In this document: piece by piece, positions 50,414-59,305 of the stretch
Position numbering within the stretch: the first letter of the stretch is position 1
How the letters are laid out: each line of letters begins with the position of its first letter
Position numbers and translations under genes: made by a program
Assembly (NCBI RefSeq): GCF_001898575.1
Contig: NZ_MKUD01000045.1
Coordinates: 378,187-442,186, forward strand
Source of the DNA: Spirosoma sp. 48-14
GTDB taxonomy: Bacteria; Bacteroidota; Bacteroidia; Cytophagales; Spirosomataceae
Direction: 5' to 3'
Length of the DNA: 64,000 nt
Notes under the pieces: model-generated
Told to the model about the DNA's origin: nothing
What the model saw: the letters and a program-made list of their open reading frames with translations, nothing else
The model's database searches: none

Positions 50414-51717
50414 TGGGCAGCGATAAGTTTTAGCGAAACACGGCGATTAAGCGATTTATTGGCTTCCGTATCATTGGGAGATATAGGATACTGGCTTCCG
50501 TACCCCACTTTTTGGCAACGGCTTTCTTCGATACCCTGACGCGTTAAAAAATGTACGACGACGGCCGCTCGGAACTCAGAGAGGTCTTTATTCAATCGTT
50601 CATCCCCCACATTATCTGTATGCCCCTCTACTTGCACCAAAAAGCGTTGATGACTCTTGAGATACAAGGCAACCTGTTTCAGGATTTCCTGGGAATCGGT
50701 ACGGAGGGTATAACTACTTTGCTCAAAATAGATCATGGGCAAACTATCAGGCCGAATGGCCACAGGGGTTGCCGGAGCTACGGCCTTAGGAGTTTTCTTT
50801 GGAGTTTCGGTGGGCAAGGTGATATAGTTTAGCCCTGTTTGCAACTGAACTGACTGACTGGTGGCAGCTCCAGATTGTTTGATTATTAGATCATAGGTAC
50901 CTGGCAACACTTCGAATGTGCTATACCAATTCGCCTGCCCAGGCACCTGAGTCAATTTGTAAGTCTTTGTTCTTGTAGCTAATTCATATTGAGCACCTTT
51001 GTTTGCCTGAATAGCCAAAATTGTCAGTTCACGCTGAAGGGCAATAGGATGAGTTACATGGCGGCCATCCAGAGATTCGATAAGCAGATTACCTTCATAG
51101 CGTTGATAATTATCTGCTGATACCTCTACAGCGACGATATCTCGTTCCGTAAAATCTATGTCAAGTTTGCCGTTCGGGTCGGTATCAGTACATTTCTTCT
51201 CGGCATTTTTGGTGTAAATAAAACAGACACTGGCTTTGAGTGGCTTGTCTCGTAGCGCATCAATTATGTTAAAATGTCCATGTTGACTGGCCTTAGTTTC
51301 TGTAGAGTTATTTGAGTTGTTTTGCTGAACGTATTCCTTTTGCTCGGATTGCAGATAGGCATGATCGTTTTGCTGACGATCTACTGCAAGTAAAGGAACT
51401 TGAAAGGCTATTACGTTTGGTTTGGTATCTAAAGCACGTATGGTTATGCTTTGGGGCCTGTACCCGTTTTTTTCTATTTGAATAGTCATCGCTTCACATG
51501 GTATTCCGACCGAAAACCTTCCTAACTCATTACTAGTAGTAATTTTCTTTAAAGCTGCTGATTGCTTTACAAAGAAGTGTGCGCCCTGTAACGCTTTAGT
51601 GGTAGCATAATCGACCACAACTCCCTTGAGTAATAGACAGCTATTTGTTTGAACTGTCTGAGCCTGTACATACAGTCCGTAGAGCAGTAGGACCCCTATT
51701 TTGAACTTGGGATTCAT
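50410..51717 (-). CDS. OmpA-family protein with regulatory-like beta domains
   Basis: The 435-residue protein has an N-terminal signal, and residues ~25-125 form a carboxypeptidase-regulatory-like beta domain (LLKGVVVDYATTKALQGAHFFVKQ, VNELGRFSVGIPCEAMTIQIEKNGYR-like). A second such domain is near 160-230. The C-terminal OmpA domain spans about 325-435: MIYFEQSSYTLRTDSQEILKQVALYL, VEGHTDNVGDERLNKDLSEFRAAVVVHFL, and NKSLNRRVSLKLI. The Asp and Arg of the D-x(11)-LSxxRA and NRRV motifs bind diaminopimelate of peptidoglycan, so it anchors an envelope complex to the wall. It is coupled to the YD-repeat lipoprotein by a four-base overlap. Confidence 0.87.
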   Translation of the reverse strand: MNPKFKIGVLLLYGLYVQAQTVQTNSCLLLKGVVVDYATTKALQGAHFFVKQSAALKKITTSNELGRFSVGIPCEAMTIQIEKNGYRPQSITIRALDTKPNVIAFQVPLLAVDRQQNDHAYLQSEQKEYVQQNNSNNSTETKASQHGHFNIIDALRDKPLKASVCFIYTKNAEKKCTDTDPNGKLDIDFTERDIVAVEVSADNYQRYEGNLLIESLDGRHVTHPIALQRELTILAIQANKGAQYELATRTKTYKLTQVPGQANWYSTFEVLPGTYDLIIKQSGAATSQSVQLQTGLNYITLPTETPKKTPKAVAPATPVAIRPDSLPMIYFEQSSYTLRTDSQEILKQVALYLKSHQRFLVQVEGHTDNVGDERLNKDLSEFRAAVVVHFLTRQGIEESRCQKVGYGSQYPISPNDTEANKSLNRRVSLKLIAAQ

Positions 51718-51723
51718 ACAGAA

Positions 51724-52929
51724 TCAATTAGCTGATACGCCAATACTACCTAATAGTAGGTTCCATTTGGCCACATCAGCCCCGTCAATCAGTACATGAT
51801 ATCGTTCCAGTTTAACGCGAACGCGCTTGGGTGTCACATCGGAATAGATCACGTTATTCCCCTGACTACCATACCCCATAAACGTTTGCTCACCAGCAAT
51901 GACGCCATAGTAATTACCATCGGCAGCCTGTGACATTTCTTTGATATACTGAATATTGGTCCACTCTATTTTAGCGGAGCTGTAAGGCAATAGCTTGAGA
52001 CGGGTTAAGTATTCTTTGATAGGAAATCGTCGTGCTCCCGGCCTGTTTTTTGACGTGACTTCGATAGTCGCAGCTGGCATAAACAGTTTGGCAGCCTCAG
52101 TAATTGCATCATCTTTCTCTGTTGTGGGGAGGCTTTTATTCGTAATAATGTTTAGATATCCGACAAACTCGTCGACTTTCTGGAGTGCTCTTTTGCGATA
52201 GAGTTGATAGTCGGTCTCGCTCAAACTGAATGTACGGGCATCGGTAGCATCAGTAACCGCCGGTGGACTACCTGCACTATTTTGCTCAAGAGGTTTAGTA
52301 TCCGTTGGTGGCTGGGCAGAAGGTGGGTTGACTGGAACAGGGGCCGTATGGACTGATACGGACTGAGTAACGGTAACGACTGTAGCCTGAGATTTCCCGT
52401 CCGAACGTTCTTTTGTTAGTTTGTTTCTTACTTCGATCAATAGAGGAGCAACCTCGGAGGCCTCCCGAAATAAAGTGTGATGGCCATCCCGATACAAAAT
52501 ACCTAACAGCTCTCCCTTCGGAATGGATGCCGATTTCCCCTCAGGAGTTGCGTAGTTGACAATTGTTTGATTTTCGTACGAAATAGTAGCTGGAATGACT
52601 GTTAGTGGAACCGCTTTTATAAGATAATCTCTTGCTGCTAGAGGTGGAGCTGATAAATAAGCCTGGAGACGTTGTTCAGCCTTCGGTAAATCATCACCAA
52701 GTTCGCTAACCACTAAAAAATTGCCGTTACTGCGAAAGGCCAGTAGGATACTTTGTCGTTGAAACGTCACCGTTTTGCCCTGCATCGAAAACGTAATCTT
52801 TCCGTCTGATACCCCGGTCAACTGAGCATTTTCTAAATGGCCTCCATTAGCTGTATAGATTACATCCTGAGCTACCAAGCTTGCGGCTGTACATAGTATA
52901 AGTACGCTTGCTAGTAAAGTTTTCTTCAT
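51724..52929 (-). CDS. Hypothetical secreted protein, part of envelope operon
   Basis: The 401-residue protein has a signal peptide (cut near VAA-QDV). An N-terminal domain of short beta strands (DVIYTANGGHLENAQLTGVSDGKITFSM, HxTVTFQRQSILLAFRSNG-like, residues 20-70) appears again near 115-150 (ISYENQTIVNYATPEGKSASIPKGELLGILY). This resembles the YxxLDN/Q-type or DUF2807-like beta folds, but I do not recognise the family. A Pro/Ala/Ser-rich linker follows (residues ~190-230). The C-terminal domain shares the KV-x2-LN-x-IT pattern with the 428-residue protein at 48186-49472. The gene lies six bp upstream of the ompA-like gene. Confidence 0.65.
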   Translation of the reverse strand: MKKTLLASVLILCTAASLVAQDVIYTANGGHLENAQLTGVSDGKITFSMQGKTVTFQRQSILLAFRSNGNFLVVSELGDDLPKAEQRLQAYLSAPPLAARDYLIKAVPLTVIPATISYENQTIVNYATPEGKSASIPKGELLGILYRDGHHTLFREASEVAPLLIEVRNKLTKERSDGKSQATVVTVTQSVSVHTAPVPVNPPSAQPPTDTKPLEQNSAGSPPAVTDATDARTFSLSETDYQLYRKRALQKVDEFVGYLNIITNKSLPTTEKDDAITEAAKLFMPAATIEVTSKNRPGARRFPIKEYLTRLKLLPYSSAKIEWTNIQYIKEMSQAADGNYYGVIAGEQTFMGYGSQGNNVIYSDVTPKRVRVKLERYHVLIDGADVAKWNLLLGSIGVSAN

Positions 52930-52940
52930 AAAAGGTGGGT

Positions 52941-53753
52941 TTATGGCTTAATCGTTTTAACCAGTTGCTGTGTAGCATCGATTATAAATGATTCTAATTC
53001 ATCCTGATCTAACCGTTGGTATGGCTTTTTGGTGGCTGTTTCTCCAGGCTTGAGCCAGGGGCTAATTACAAATACGCCCTGAGAACCTTTTTTAGAATAT
53101 AGTCCTCTACAGCCACTTAAACAGGGTGTATGATGTAGTTTGTATGAACCTATAATCTCATTCGTTTTTACGTGAACCAGCTTAAACTCGACCGATGCTC
53201 CCCTTAGATCGCGATACTCATCTATTAAAAGCTGTTTGTTATCGGGATCGCTATAGCAAACATTCGTAGTATAACCTACTGATCCGTCGAGGCTCACGAG
53301 TTCTAAAATAAGATCTGTATTAGTAAAGTCTTTAATTTTAGAATAGTCGATGCTATGATTATTATCTAACACTTGATTAAAAAGACCTCTGTCCCGAACG
53401 CTAAAGCCCTCTTTAAATAACTGTTTCTCAATGGCGTTATACAGAGCTGTTTCATCATATTGCTGCTCGACTACCTGAGTTGTAAGATTAGCCTTACCTT
53501 TTGGAGCTTGCTTTACTACAACTGGATTGACCATTTCGGAGCGTTGATTACCGGCACTTTGTGTGTTGGTTACACCCTGCCTTGTATTAGGGACACGTAA
53601 TACGATTCGGGGTGATTTATTGACAAGCATTATTTCTGTCAATATATCGGATGACGTTAACTCAGCAGGCTTTTGAGCAAATTTGACAACGGCTCTTTTA
53701 GTACAGCTAGTCAAAGAGAAGCCAACAAGAAGAAAGAAGTATATGTATTTCAT
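52941..53753 (-). CDS. CsgG-like lipoprotein heading the envelope operon
   Basis: The 270-residue protein has a lipoprotein signal (lipobox SLTSC, Cys17). The centre contains ETALYNAIEKQLFKEGFSVRDRGLFNQVLDNN near 100-130, followed by NTDLILELVSLD. This order of helix, F-x-V-x-D-R and strand is seen in CsgG-like and other secretin-adjacent lipoproteins. VEFKLVHVKTNEIIGSYKLHH and a Cys pair (CLSGC) come next. CsgG homology is suggested by this layout only and should be treated as tentative. It is the first gene of a run of ten minus-strand genes, 11 bp before the next, and has a leader with two overlapping hairpins. Confidence 0.6.
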   Translation of the reverse strand: MKYIYFFLLVGFSLTSCTKRAVVKFAQKPAELTSSDILTEIMLVNKSPRIVLRVPNTRQGVTNTQSAGNQRSEMVNPVVVKQAPKGKANLTTQVVEQQYDETALYNAIEKQLFKEGFSVRDRGLFNQVLDNNHSIDYSKIKDFTNTDLILELVSLDGSVGYTTNVCYSDPDNKQLLIDEYRDLRGASVEFKLVHVKTNEIIGSYKLHHTPCLSGCRGLYSKKGSQGVFVISPWLKPGETATKKPYQRLDQDELESFIIDATQQLVKTIKP

Positions 53754-53825
53754 TCAGAACAGTTACGGTTAAGCACAATATGACTATCGAGTTAAACAGG
53801 GTGGTCAAATTATGCAATTTCCTAC

Positions 53826-53899
53826 ATATATACCATTCGATTGGTATATATATTTTAACATATGTAAAATATGCGACCTATATGTTAAAATATATATAC
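53826..53899. promoter_or_regulatory. Two overlapping AT-rich hairpins in the leader of the envelope operon
   Basis: Arms 53844-53862 and 53881-53899 (GTATATATATTTTAACATA and complement) are perfect over 19 bases with an 18-base loop. A second hairpin with 10-base arms (53826-53835 and 53842-53851, ATATATACCA and complement) uses part of the same left arm, so the two cannot form together. The site is 73-146 bases before the start of the CsgG-like lipoprotein gene. It could be an attenuator or a repeat element. The rest of 53754-54274 holds nothing I can name. Confidence 0.55.
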
Positions 53900-54274
53900 T
53901 ATGGTAAACTTATTAGTTTCTAGGTACTCTATATGATTGGATAATCCGGCATATTTAGACATTAAGTACGATTAAGTGCTACGGGAAAAACACCCTATTT
54001 TGTACCGTCTTTTCCCGGTATTTAGTAACCTTTATAATAACTACATTATCTGTAGGGTAGAAAAATATACCAGTTGCTGGAAAATCTGGCTAATAACAAT
54101 CAACATTTCCTGTTACACTTATAAAGACAATTGTATACGCGCTGGATTAACGCTCAAATGTCTGGAAATCGGAACTTCAATGGACACCAGTTCTTATCTT
54201 CGCGCATCCCATGAATCGAAGTTCCCATCAAAACGCTTCTACTGTTTGTACCACTAAAAAGAGAATAGGCGCGG

Positions 54275-55864
54275 TTACATGTAGAAATAGTACTTGTCGG
54301 GTAAAACGGCATCTTCTTCCGCATACTGAATTATTTCGCCTACTTTTTGTGCGAACCGGAGTGTAATTGGCAAACTGTCAAAGAAATTACAGTTGTTGAA
54401 GTTAAGTTTAGTTAGGGCGAGAACCTCTTCACAGACCCGCTTCAGCGTGGATTCTCCTTCAAAGATTGACACCTCAATCGGATGGGGAATGTGCTGCCCC
54501 GGAAACGTTTCGTAATAAGGTATATATCCTGTCGTATAGAGAACACCGGTTTGTTGATCTAACGGTAATAATGTTCCTCGCATGACGGGATAATTTCCCT
54601 GTCTTCTTAACAATTTAACGGTCGCACTTTTGATTGTAACCAGATCAATCGTTACCTCTTCCCCCAATACCTTGTGAATACCATCTTTTAAACCTTCTAC
54701 CTCGGCATAGTCCGCATGCTGGGCAGAGGTCCAAAAGTCTGTCGTTTTGTGAATGATAACCCGGTTTGGCGCGACGTTTTGATTGAATTTTTTGTATTTC
54801 TGAATGATCGCCCCAATCAAATCATGTGCATACTCATAGGTCAGGTGAGGAGCCAGGGTATTGTTAGCTTCGGCATCCCATTTGAAAGACTTACCGATAA
54901 AAACAATGCCCTTTCCTTCATAATTGAATGCTTGGGCGATGCTAGAGCGTACCAAATGGTTTTCCGCGTTAAGTACCTTGTGAAAACTGACGCCAATAAA
55001 ACAGGTGTGTTTATCTTTTAATGTCAATGTCCAGGGTGTTCCTCCGTTTTTGTAGTAATTGGCGACCACAAAGTTCCAAGCCTGCATCGATACATCCTGC
55101 AGTGATTTCTTCTTACCCAAAACCGTATCTTCCAAAATTATTTGAACGGGTATAGCATTAGGCAAGGTGATTAACTGAGCTTTCAGATAACGACGTAGAT
55201 TAAAAAATAAATTTCCCTTGTAAGGAATAGAAGAGAGCTTCTTGAAGACCGTGGAGGGAATGACGATGAAGCATATGTTGGGTGGTGATAAGCTATTTTC
55301 CAATAAATCTACGTAAGCCTCTTTGTAAAGATCACATATGCGAATGGTGCGGTCAAAGTTGGTTAGTGCAGGATCGTTCAAAATAGTGTCGATCTTAGCT
55401 TGCTTAACCGACTTATTGTTCATCTCATCGTTAATCAACTGGCACTGAAACACAGATTCCAAAGTAAATCCGGGAAAATCGGGATTGAGACGCTTATTTT
55501 TCACATATTGCACCGTTGGTAAATTGGCGCTAACCGCGTCAATTTCCTCGTCTGCAGCCTCGTAAGCAAACAGCATACTTTCTTCATCATCTTCATCGAT
55601 GACCTGGCCTTCGTCGATCTTGCCGCCCCCTTTTATTTTCACTTCTTTATCGGAAGCCTCGATCACCTCACCAAACTGTTGAATCCACTCGGATGCTTTT
55701 TCAATATTATAGTTAGTTCCGATCAAGGCATAGTGAATTTCGGAACGGTGGGTATGGGTGCTTGTTGAAAAGAAGCCACCAATCGTAATTCCTTGTTTTG
55801 GGTCTTCGCTTAGTCGATCGTTTCCAAACTCAAGTAACGGCTCGTCCAATAGTTCAGGTGTCAT
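54275..55864 (-). CDS. Short prokaryotic Argonaute (MID-PIWI), SPARDA type
   Basis: The 529-residue protein lacks PAZ and N domains and reads as MID then PIWI. The MID region has RRYLKAQ near residue 224 and IPVQIILEDTVL near 238, with Lys228 and Gln241 in the places expected for 5'-phosphate guide binding. The PIWI part has SMQAWNFVVANYYKNGGTPWTL (258-280), CFIGVSFHK (288-296), RVIIHKTTDFW (368-378), PVMRGT and GQHIPHPIEVSIFEGES (456-472), ending in SLPITLRFAQKVGEIIQY and YYFYM. At the usual first catalytic Asp there is Ser (GVSF), so it is probably nuclease-dead, as in all short Argonautes. Its first ~180 residues are an unusual extension. It sits 6 bp after the DREN-APAZ gene, which should be its effector. 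Confidence 0.93.
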   Translation of the reverse strand: MTPELLDEPLLEFGNDRLSEDPKQGITIGGFFSTSTHTHRSEIHYALIGTNYNIEKASEWIQQFGEVIEASDKEVKIKGGGKIDEGQVIDEDDEESMLFAYEAADEEIDAVSANLPTVQYVKNKRLNPDFPGFTLESVFQCQLINDEMNNKSVKQAKIDTILNDPALTNFDRTIRICDLYKEAYVDLLENSLSPPNICFIVIPSTVFKKLSSIPYKGNLFFNLRRYLKAQLITLPNAIPVQIILEDTVLGKKKSLQDVSMQAWNFVVANYYKNGGTPWTLTLKDKHTCFIGVSFHKVLNAENHLVRSSIAQAFNYEGKGIVFIGKSFKWDAEANNTLAPHLTYEYAHDLIGAIIQKYKKFNQNVAPNRVIIHKTTDFWTSAQHADYAEVEGLKDGIHKVLGEEVTIDLVTIKSATVKLLRRQGNYPVMRGTLLPLDQQTGVLYTTGYIPYYETFPGQHIPHPIEVSIFEGESTLKRVCEEVLALTKLNFNNCNFFDSLPITLRFAQKVGEIIQYAEEDAVLPDKYYFYM

Positions 55865-55870
55865 AAAGAA

Positions 55871-57274
55871 TTAAAAGGGCAATGAGATTTGAGTTACTGT
55901 AGATGGAGACGTTTGGGTAGCAGGCACACCCTTCTTCTTGGCGAATAGCTTTTTGCTGTCTAGGGGGATACCGAAATCGACGGTAAAGCTAATTGCTTTG
56001 CCTAGCGTGATGGACGTTTGATTCAACGCGCTTACATCAAAAAGAATCAACTCACTACCTCCCCTAGCTAAATAATGCCACCAAAAGTGTAGCTCATCCA
56101 GTACGCCATCATTGAAGGTTCGGGCGTTGATGAAGTTAGTATACTTGGTTATTTTGTCCGGTTTCAACGGTGTTTTCCGATCTGAGGTAAACAAATATTT
56201 ATGACTAATGACCAGATACAGTTTATCTTCTACAAAGAGAGGTTTAGCTTCCACCGCCCAATGGCGAAAAAATTCATCCTTTCCATACTGGTAATAATTG
56301 ACAACCGTTTTTTCGGTTTCTTTATCAATCTTACGGGTTCGATATGGCACTTTATATTCAGACTGATCATCTTTTAAAAAGAAGTAGTACCGCTTGTAAT
56401 CCCTTTGGTAGTGCAAACCTCGCTTCCGTAGGTAATCACGAATATATTCGTTCATGAGTTCGACGTAGTAATTCCGAAATACGACGGATTTAACCACATC
56501 CTGGTACCGGTGCTCGGAGCGTTTCTGACCTTCCGAAACTACCTGCTCAAAAAACAATTTAAAATCTTTCTCGATCAGGTTAAAGGTGTAGATTACTGAT
56601 TTCTTTATAATGAAGTAAGGGGCCTCGCCCTGGCCAATTTTAGAGAAAATGTCCTTTTTGGTTTTAAAATGAGTAGGATACGTGTACAACCAGCGGGGTT
56701 CCGACCTGAATGGCCACATGTTGGTGTCTAATATCTCGGTTGAGGAGTGGTGAATTCGGCTCTTGAACGATGCCTGAAACTGGCTTATAAAATCATTCTG
56801 TCCGACGGTTAACCGATTCAGCGTCTTGGAAAACTCAATGGGCTGCGATTTCTGTTTACCTTTCTTAGACGTCAGACCAACATCTACATCAGTTATTTGC
56901 TTGCAATACAAATACTCGTTGCCTTTTCGCCCATCGAAAATCACCAGCAAAACTTGATACCCATACTGGCGGTAATTTTTCCAGTACTCCATATCAGCCT
57001 CCGAAGCATTGAAAAAGAAGGTGTCGGTCGTTTCACGGATAATTTAACTGTTGTCGTGTTGGGTAGATTTAACCTGAACCTTTAAAATCTGAGAGGTAGG
57101 CTTTGTTTTGCCATCAATCGTTATTTCGGTTAGTTCAACTTCTCCATCGACGCCAAAGTCATTCTTGGTTTCTTCGCGCCAGATAATGTAAGGTTGATGA
57201 CGATTGCAGTAGTCGGCGAAGGCATTCACACCCCGTTCGCCAATTATGTGAGAGGATAAGACAGTTTTTGACAT
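55871..57274 (-). pseudogene. DREN(DUF4365)-APAZ effector of the Argonaute pair, split by an in-frame stop
   Basis: The gene starts at 57274 with MSKTVLSSHIIGERGVNAF. It has a PD-(D/E)xK nuclease core in NDFGVDGEVEL (Asp39, Asp43, Glu45) and LKVQVKST (Gln67, Lys69), the DREN/DUF4365 signature. Codon 77 is TAA (57044-57046). After it the same frame continues without a break: IIRETTDTFFFNASEADMEY, then KNYRQYGYQVLLVIFDGRKGN, typical of DUF4365, and on through the APAZ region to 55871. A product starting at ATG 56992 (373 residues) would keep APAZ but lack the catalytic core. Intact, the protein would have 467 residues. The likeliest original codon is AAA or CAA. Nuclease activity is therefore probably lost unless there is readthrough. 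Confidence 0.9.
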
Positions 57275-57794
57275 ACAATATTAAGTAAGGCAATGAGCCT
57301 GATTACGGTTGGATAGGTAAGCTCTGAACAACGTTTTTATAAAATGAATAGGGTTATAATCCGTCCCTCATTATTTCATAGAATTTCTCAGAAAGTAACT
57401 ATAAAAATAAACACGACAATCTGATCGACCAAACGAGATTATATTTTGCTTGCCCATATTTTTCGCGGTAAATGCACTCGTCGGTTAAGAGTAGTTTTTG
57501 ACAATCCATTTAGTATTAAACATAAATTGATAAGTTATGCGTAGTTCTACGGAAAAGAACGGGGCCGCCTGAGCGGATAATTCACAGTCAGTCTCAGAGT
57601 GAGATCAGCATGCAAATCAACAAGTTGCTAGGCAGGTGCATAAAGTAGCGTTACTAGTATTGTCAATTAAATACTTCCATTAGTCTCGCATGGATCGGTA
57701 TGTCTGGTTAATCTGACAATACTGGCCATATAAGCCGAATAAGATATTGAACTGGATAAATGAAAGCCGTGCTAGCCAAGTCATAGACTTGGGG
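57275..57794. other. Gap upstream of the Argonaute operon
   Basis: About 520 bp lie between the start of the DREN-APAZ gene and the IS3 element. No ORF of substance and no clear TTG-N19-TAnnTTTG promoter is visible on the minus strand, although the promoter of the Argonaute pair must lie here. I see nothing else. Confidence 0.5.
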
Positions 57795-57816
57795 TGGTCC
57801 CGTTTAGCCGGACACT

Positions 57817-58765
57817 TTACTTATGAGAGTTTAATAGAGAAACTGTTTGATAATATTGGTTTTCAAACTCAATCGGTGAACGATAGCCTAGCGATGAGTG
57901 CAGCCTACAGACGTTATAATACCCTTCAATATAGTTAAACAACTCATTACGGGCATCTTCTAGACTGATAAAACAGCCATCCTCCAGCAACTCGGCTTTT
58001 AAGCGGCCCCAAAAAGACTCGGCATGAGCGTTTTGGTAGGGATTATCGGTTTCCGCCATGCTCTGCCTACAGTGCCATTTATCGAGCCGCTTTCGGAAAT
58101 GGTGACCGAAATACTGACCACGGCACAGGCCGCCCTGCTCGGTCCGAGTGGACGATTAAACCCGGTTTAGGTTGACGTTGCTTAAGAGCCTGGTCAAAGG
58201 CCTGCACAACTAAGCTTTCTTTCATGTGCTTGTCGACCCACCAACCGACGATCCGACGAGAAAATAAATCCAGCCAACTGGCTAAATAAGCCCAATGTCC
58301 ATCAGCTAAAGGCAAATACGTAATATCGCCAACCCACGCCTGATTAGGTGCAGTAGGTTTGCCAAACTCGATTAAGCGGTTGGGGCAAGCGGTTAAACCA
58401 TGCCTGGAGTTAGTCGTTTTGGGCACGAAACTACGGGGCTGAATGGCCCGCCAGTTCTGTTCTTGCATCAAACGACGTACCCGATGTCGACCAGCCTTAA
58501 CGCCTTGTTCTTTCAGAGCTTCCAGCACGCGACGGCTGCCATAGCGTCGGGAGTTTTCCCAGAAAATCTTGTCGATTGCTGTGGTCATGGCTAGATCGCT
58601 ATCTGACGGAGTGAACGTTGTTCCATTACGATATGTGTAATATGCAGTCTTACTGACATTCAGTACTTTACAGAGTAGTCGTACCGGAAAATTGGTTTCT
58701 TCGGACTGAATAAACTGATACGTTAGCGTCAGGTTTGCCGGCTGAAAATGGCAACAGCTTTTTTT
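57817..58765 (-). pseudogene. IS3 transposase OrfB, frameshifted in the DDE region
   Basis: In the -1 frame relative to orfA the OrfB reading begins at the slippery site (KKSCCHFQPANLTLTYQF) and passes through the HTH_21 part (ENSRRYGSRRVLEALKEQG). It has the first DDE Asp in WVGDITYLPLADGHWAYL and reaches HSDR near 58150. There the frame is lost: the original ends in a stop at 58079, and the downstream part (KRLDKWHCRQSMAETDNPY, with the DDE Glu in SFWGRLKAELLEDG) is in a +1 frame to 57817. An insertion of roughly 19 bases in the HSDRGxQY motif explains it. The catalytic triad cannot come from one polypeptide. Confidence 0.8.
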
Positions 58766-59010
58766 AGGATCTCGCGCTCCATCTCGCTTTGCCGCAGCTG
58801 CTTACGTAGGCTATCGACTTCTTGTTGAAGACTTTGATCAGTTTTCTTTTCCCCTTTGTCATTGGTCTTCCGCCAGGCGTGAATCAGGCTATCGCTAATG
58901 CCCATCTTACGGGCTACAGCCATGATAGGTTCACCATTGGCAACTAGCCGCAATACATCAGCCTTGAACTCGGCGGTATACTTTCGTTTTGGTTGTTGGG
59001 ATTGATTCAT
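58729..59010 (-). CDS. IS3 transposase OrfA
   Basis: The 93-residue protein has the HTH of IS3 OrfA: KRKYTAEFKADVLRLVANGEPIMAVARKMGISDSLIHAWRK (about residues 8-48), followed by a leucine-zipper-like stretch (LQQEVDSLRKQLRQSEMEREILKKAVAIF) that mediates dimers. At EILKKA the A-A-A-A-A-A-A-G run permits the -1 shift that makes the OrfAB transposase. The gene is intact. Confidence 0.92.
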   Translation of the reverse strand: MNQSQQPKRKYTAEFKADVLRLVANGEPIMAVARKMGISDSLIHAWRKTNDKGEKKTDQSLQQEVDSLRKQLRQSEMEREILKKAVAIFSRQT

Positions 59011-59305
59011 GGTACACGAAGTTAACTAAGTTTCGTGTCCGGGTTTTTAGGACCATATCAACTCGTTTAAAACTCTTTTAACTAGCTTTCATGAAAGTCA
59101 TGTATAATAACATCAGTTTGCTTCTAACAAGATGAGAACCGCGATAAGTAGATATGCAACGTATATAGATTATTTAACTGAATAAATAGTTCTTTTTTAT
59201 TGAGCAATTTTCGTCATTTGACGATCAATTAAACCTGTGGCCTATTAAGGACACTATAGGCTACTGTTTTGTAGCCTTTCACAGGGATATTTTATTTACT
59301 AACTG

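Larger units (their letters stand above)
57795..59055 (-). mobile_element. IS3-family insertion sequence (IS150-like), damaged
   Basis: The element is 1261 bp. Terminal inverted repeats start TGGTCC at both ends and share CCGGACAC after six variable bases (57795-57815; the complement at 59035-59055). It contains overlapping orfA and orfB with the classic slippery run of seven A followed by G at 58765-58758. No target duplication is visible in the bases just outside. The transposase is damaged in orfB, so the copy is probably inactive unless helped in trans. It sits upstream of the Argonaute pair. Confidence 0.85.

Noticed and set aside
53976..54257. 93-codon plus-strand frame between the Argonaute and the envelope operon
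   Set aside because: Composition is like non-coding AT-rich DNA and there is no recognised domain or promoter.
57747..57938. 63-codon plus-strand frame at the left end of the IS element
   Set aside because: It overlaps the IS3 terminal repeat and the antisense of orfB.
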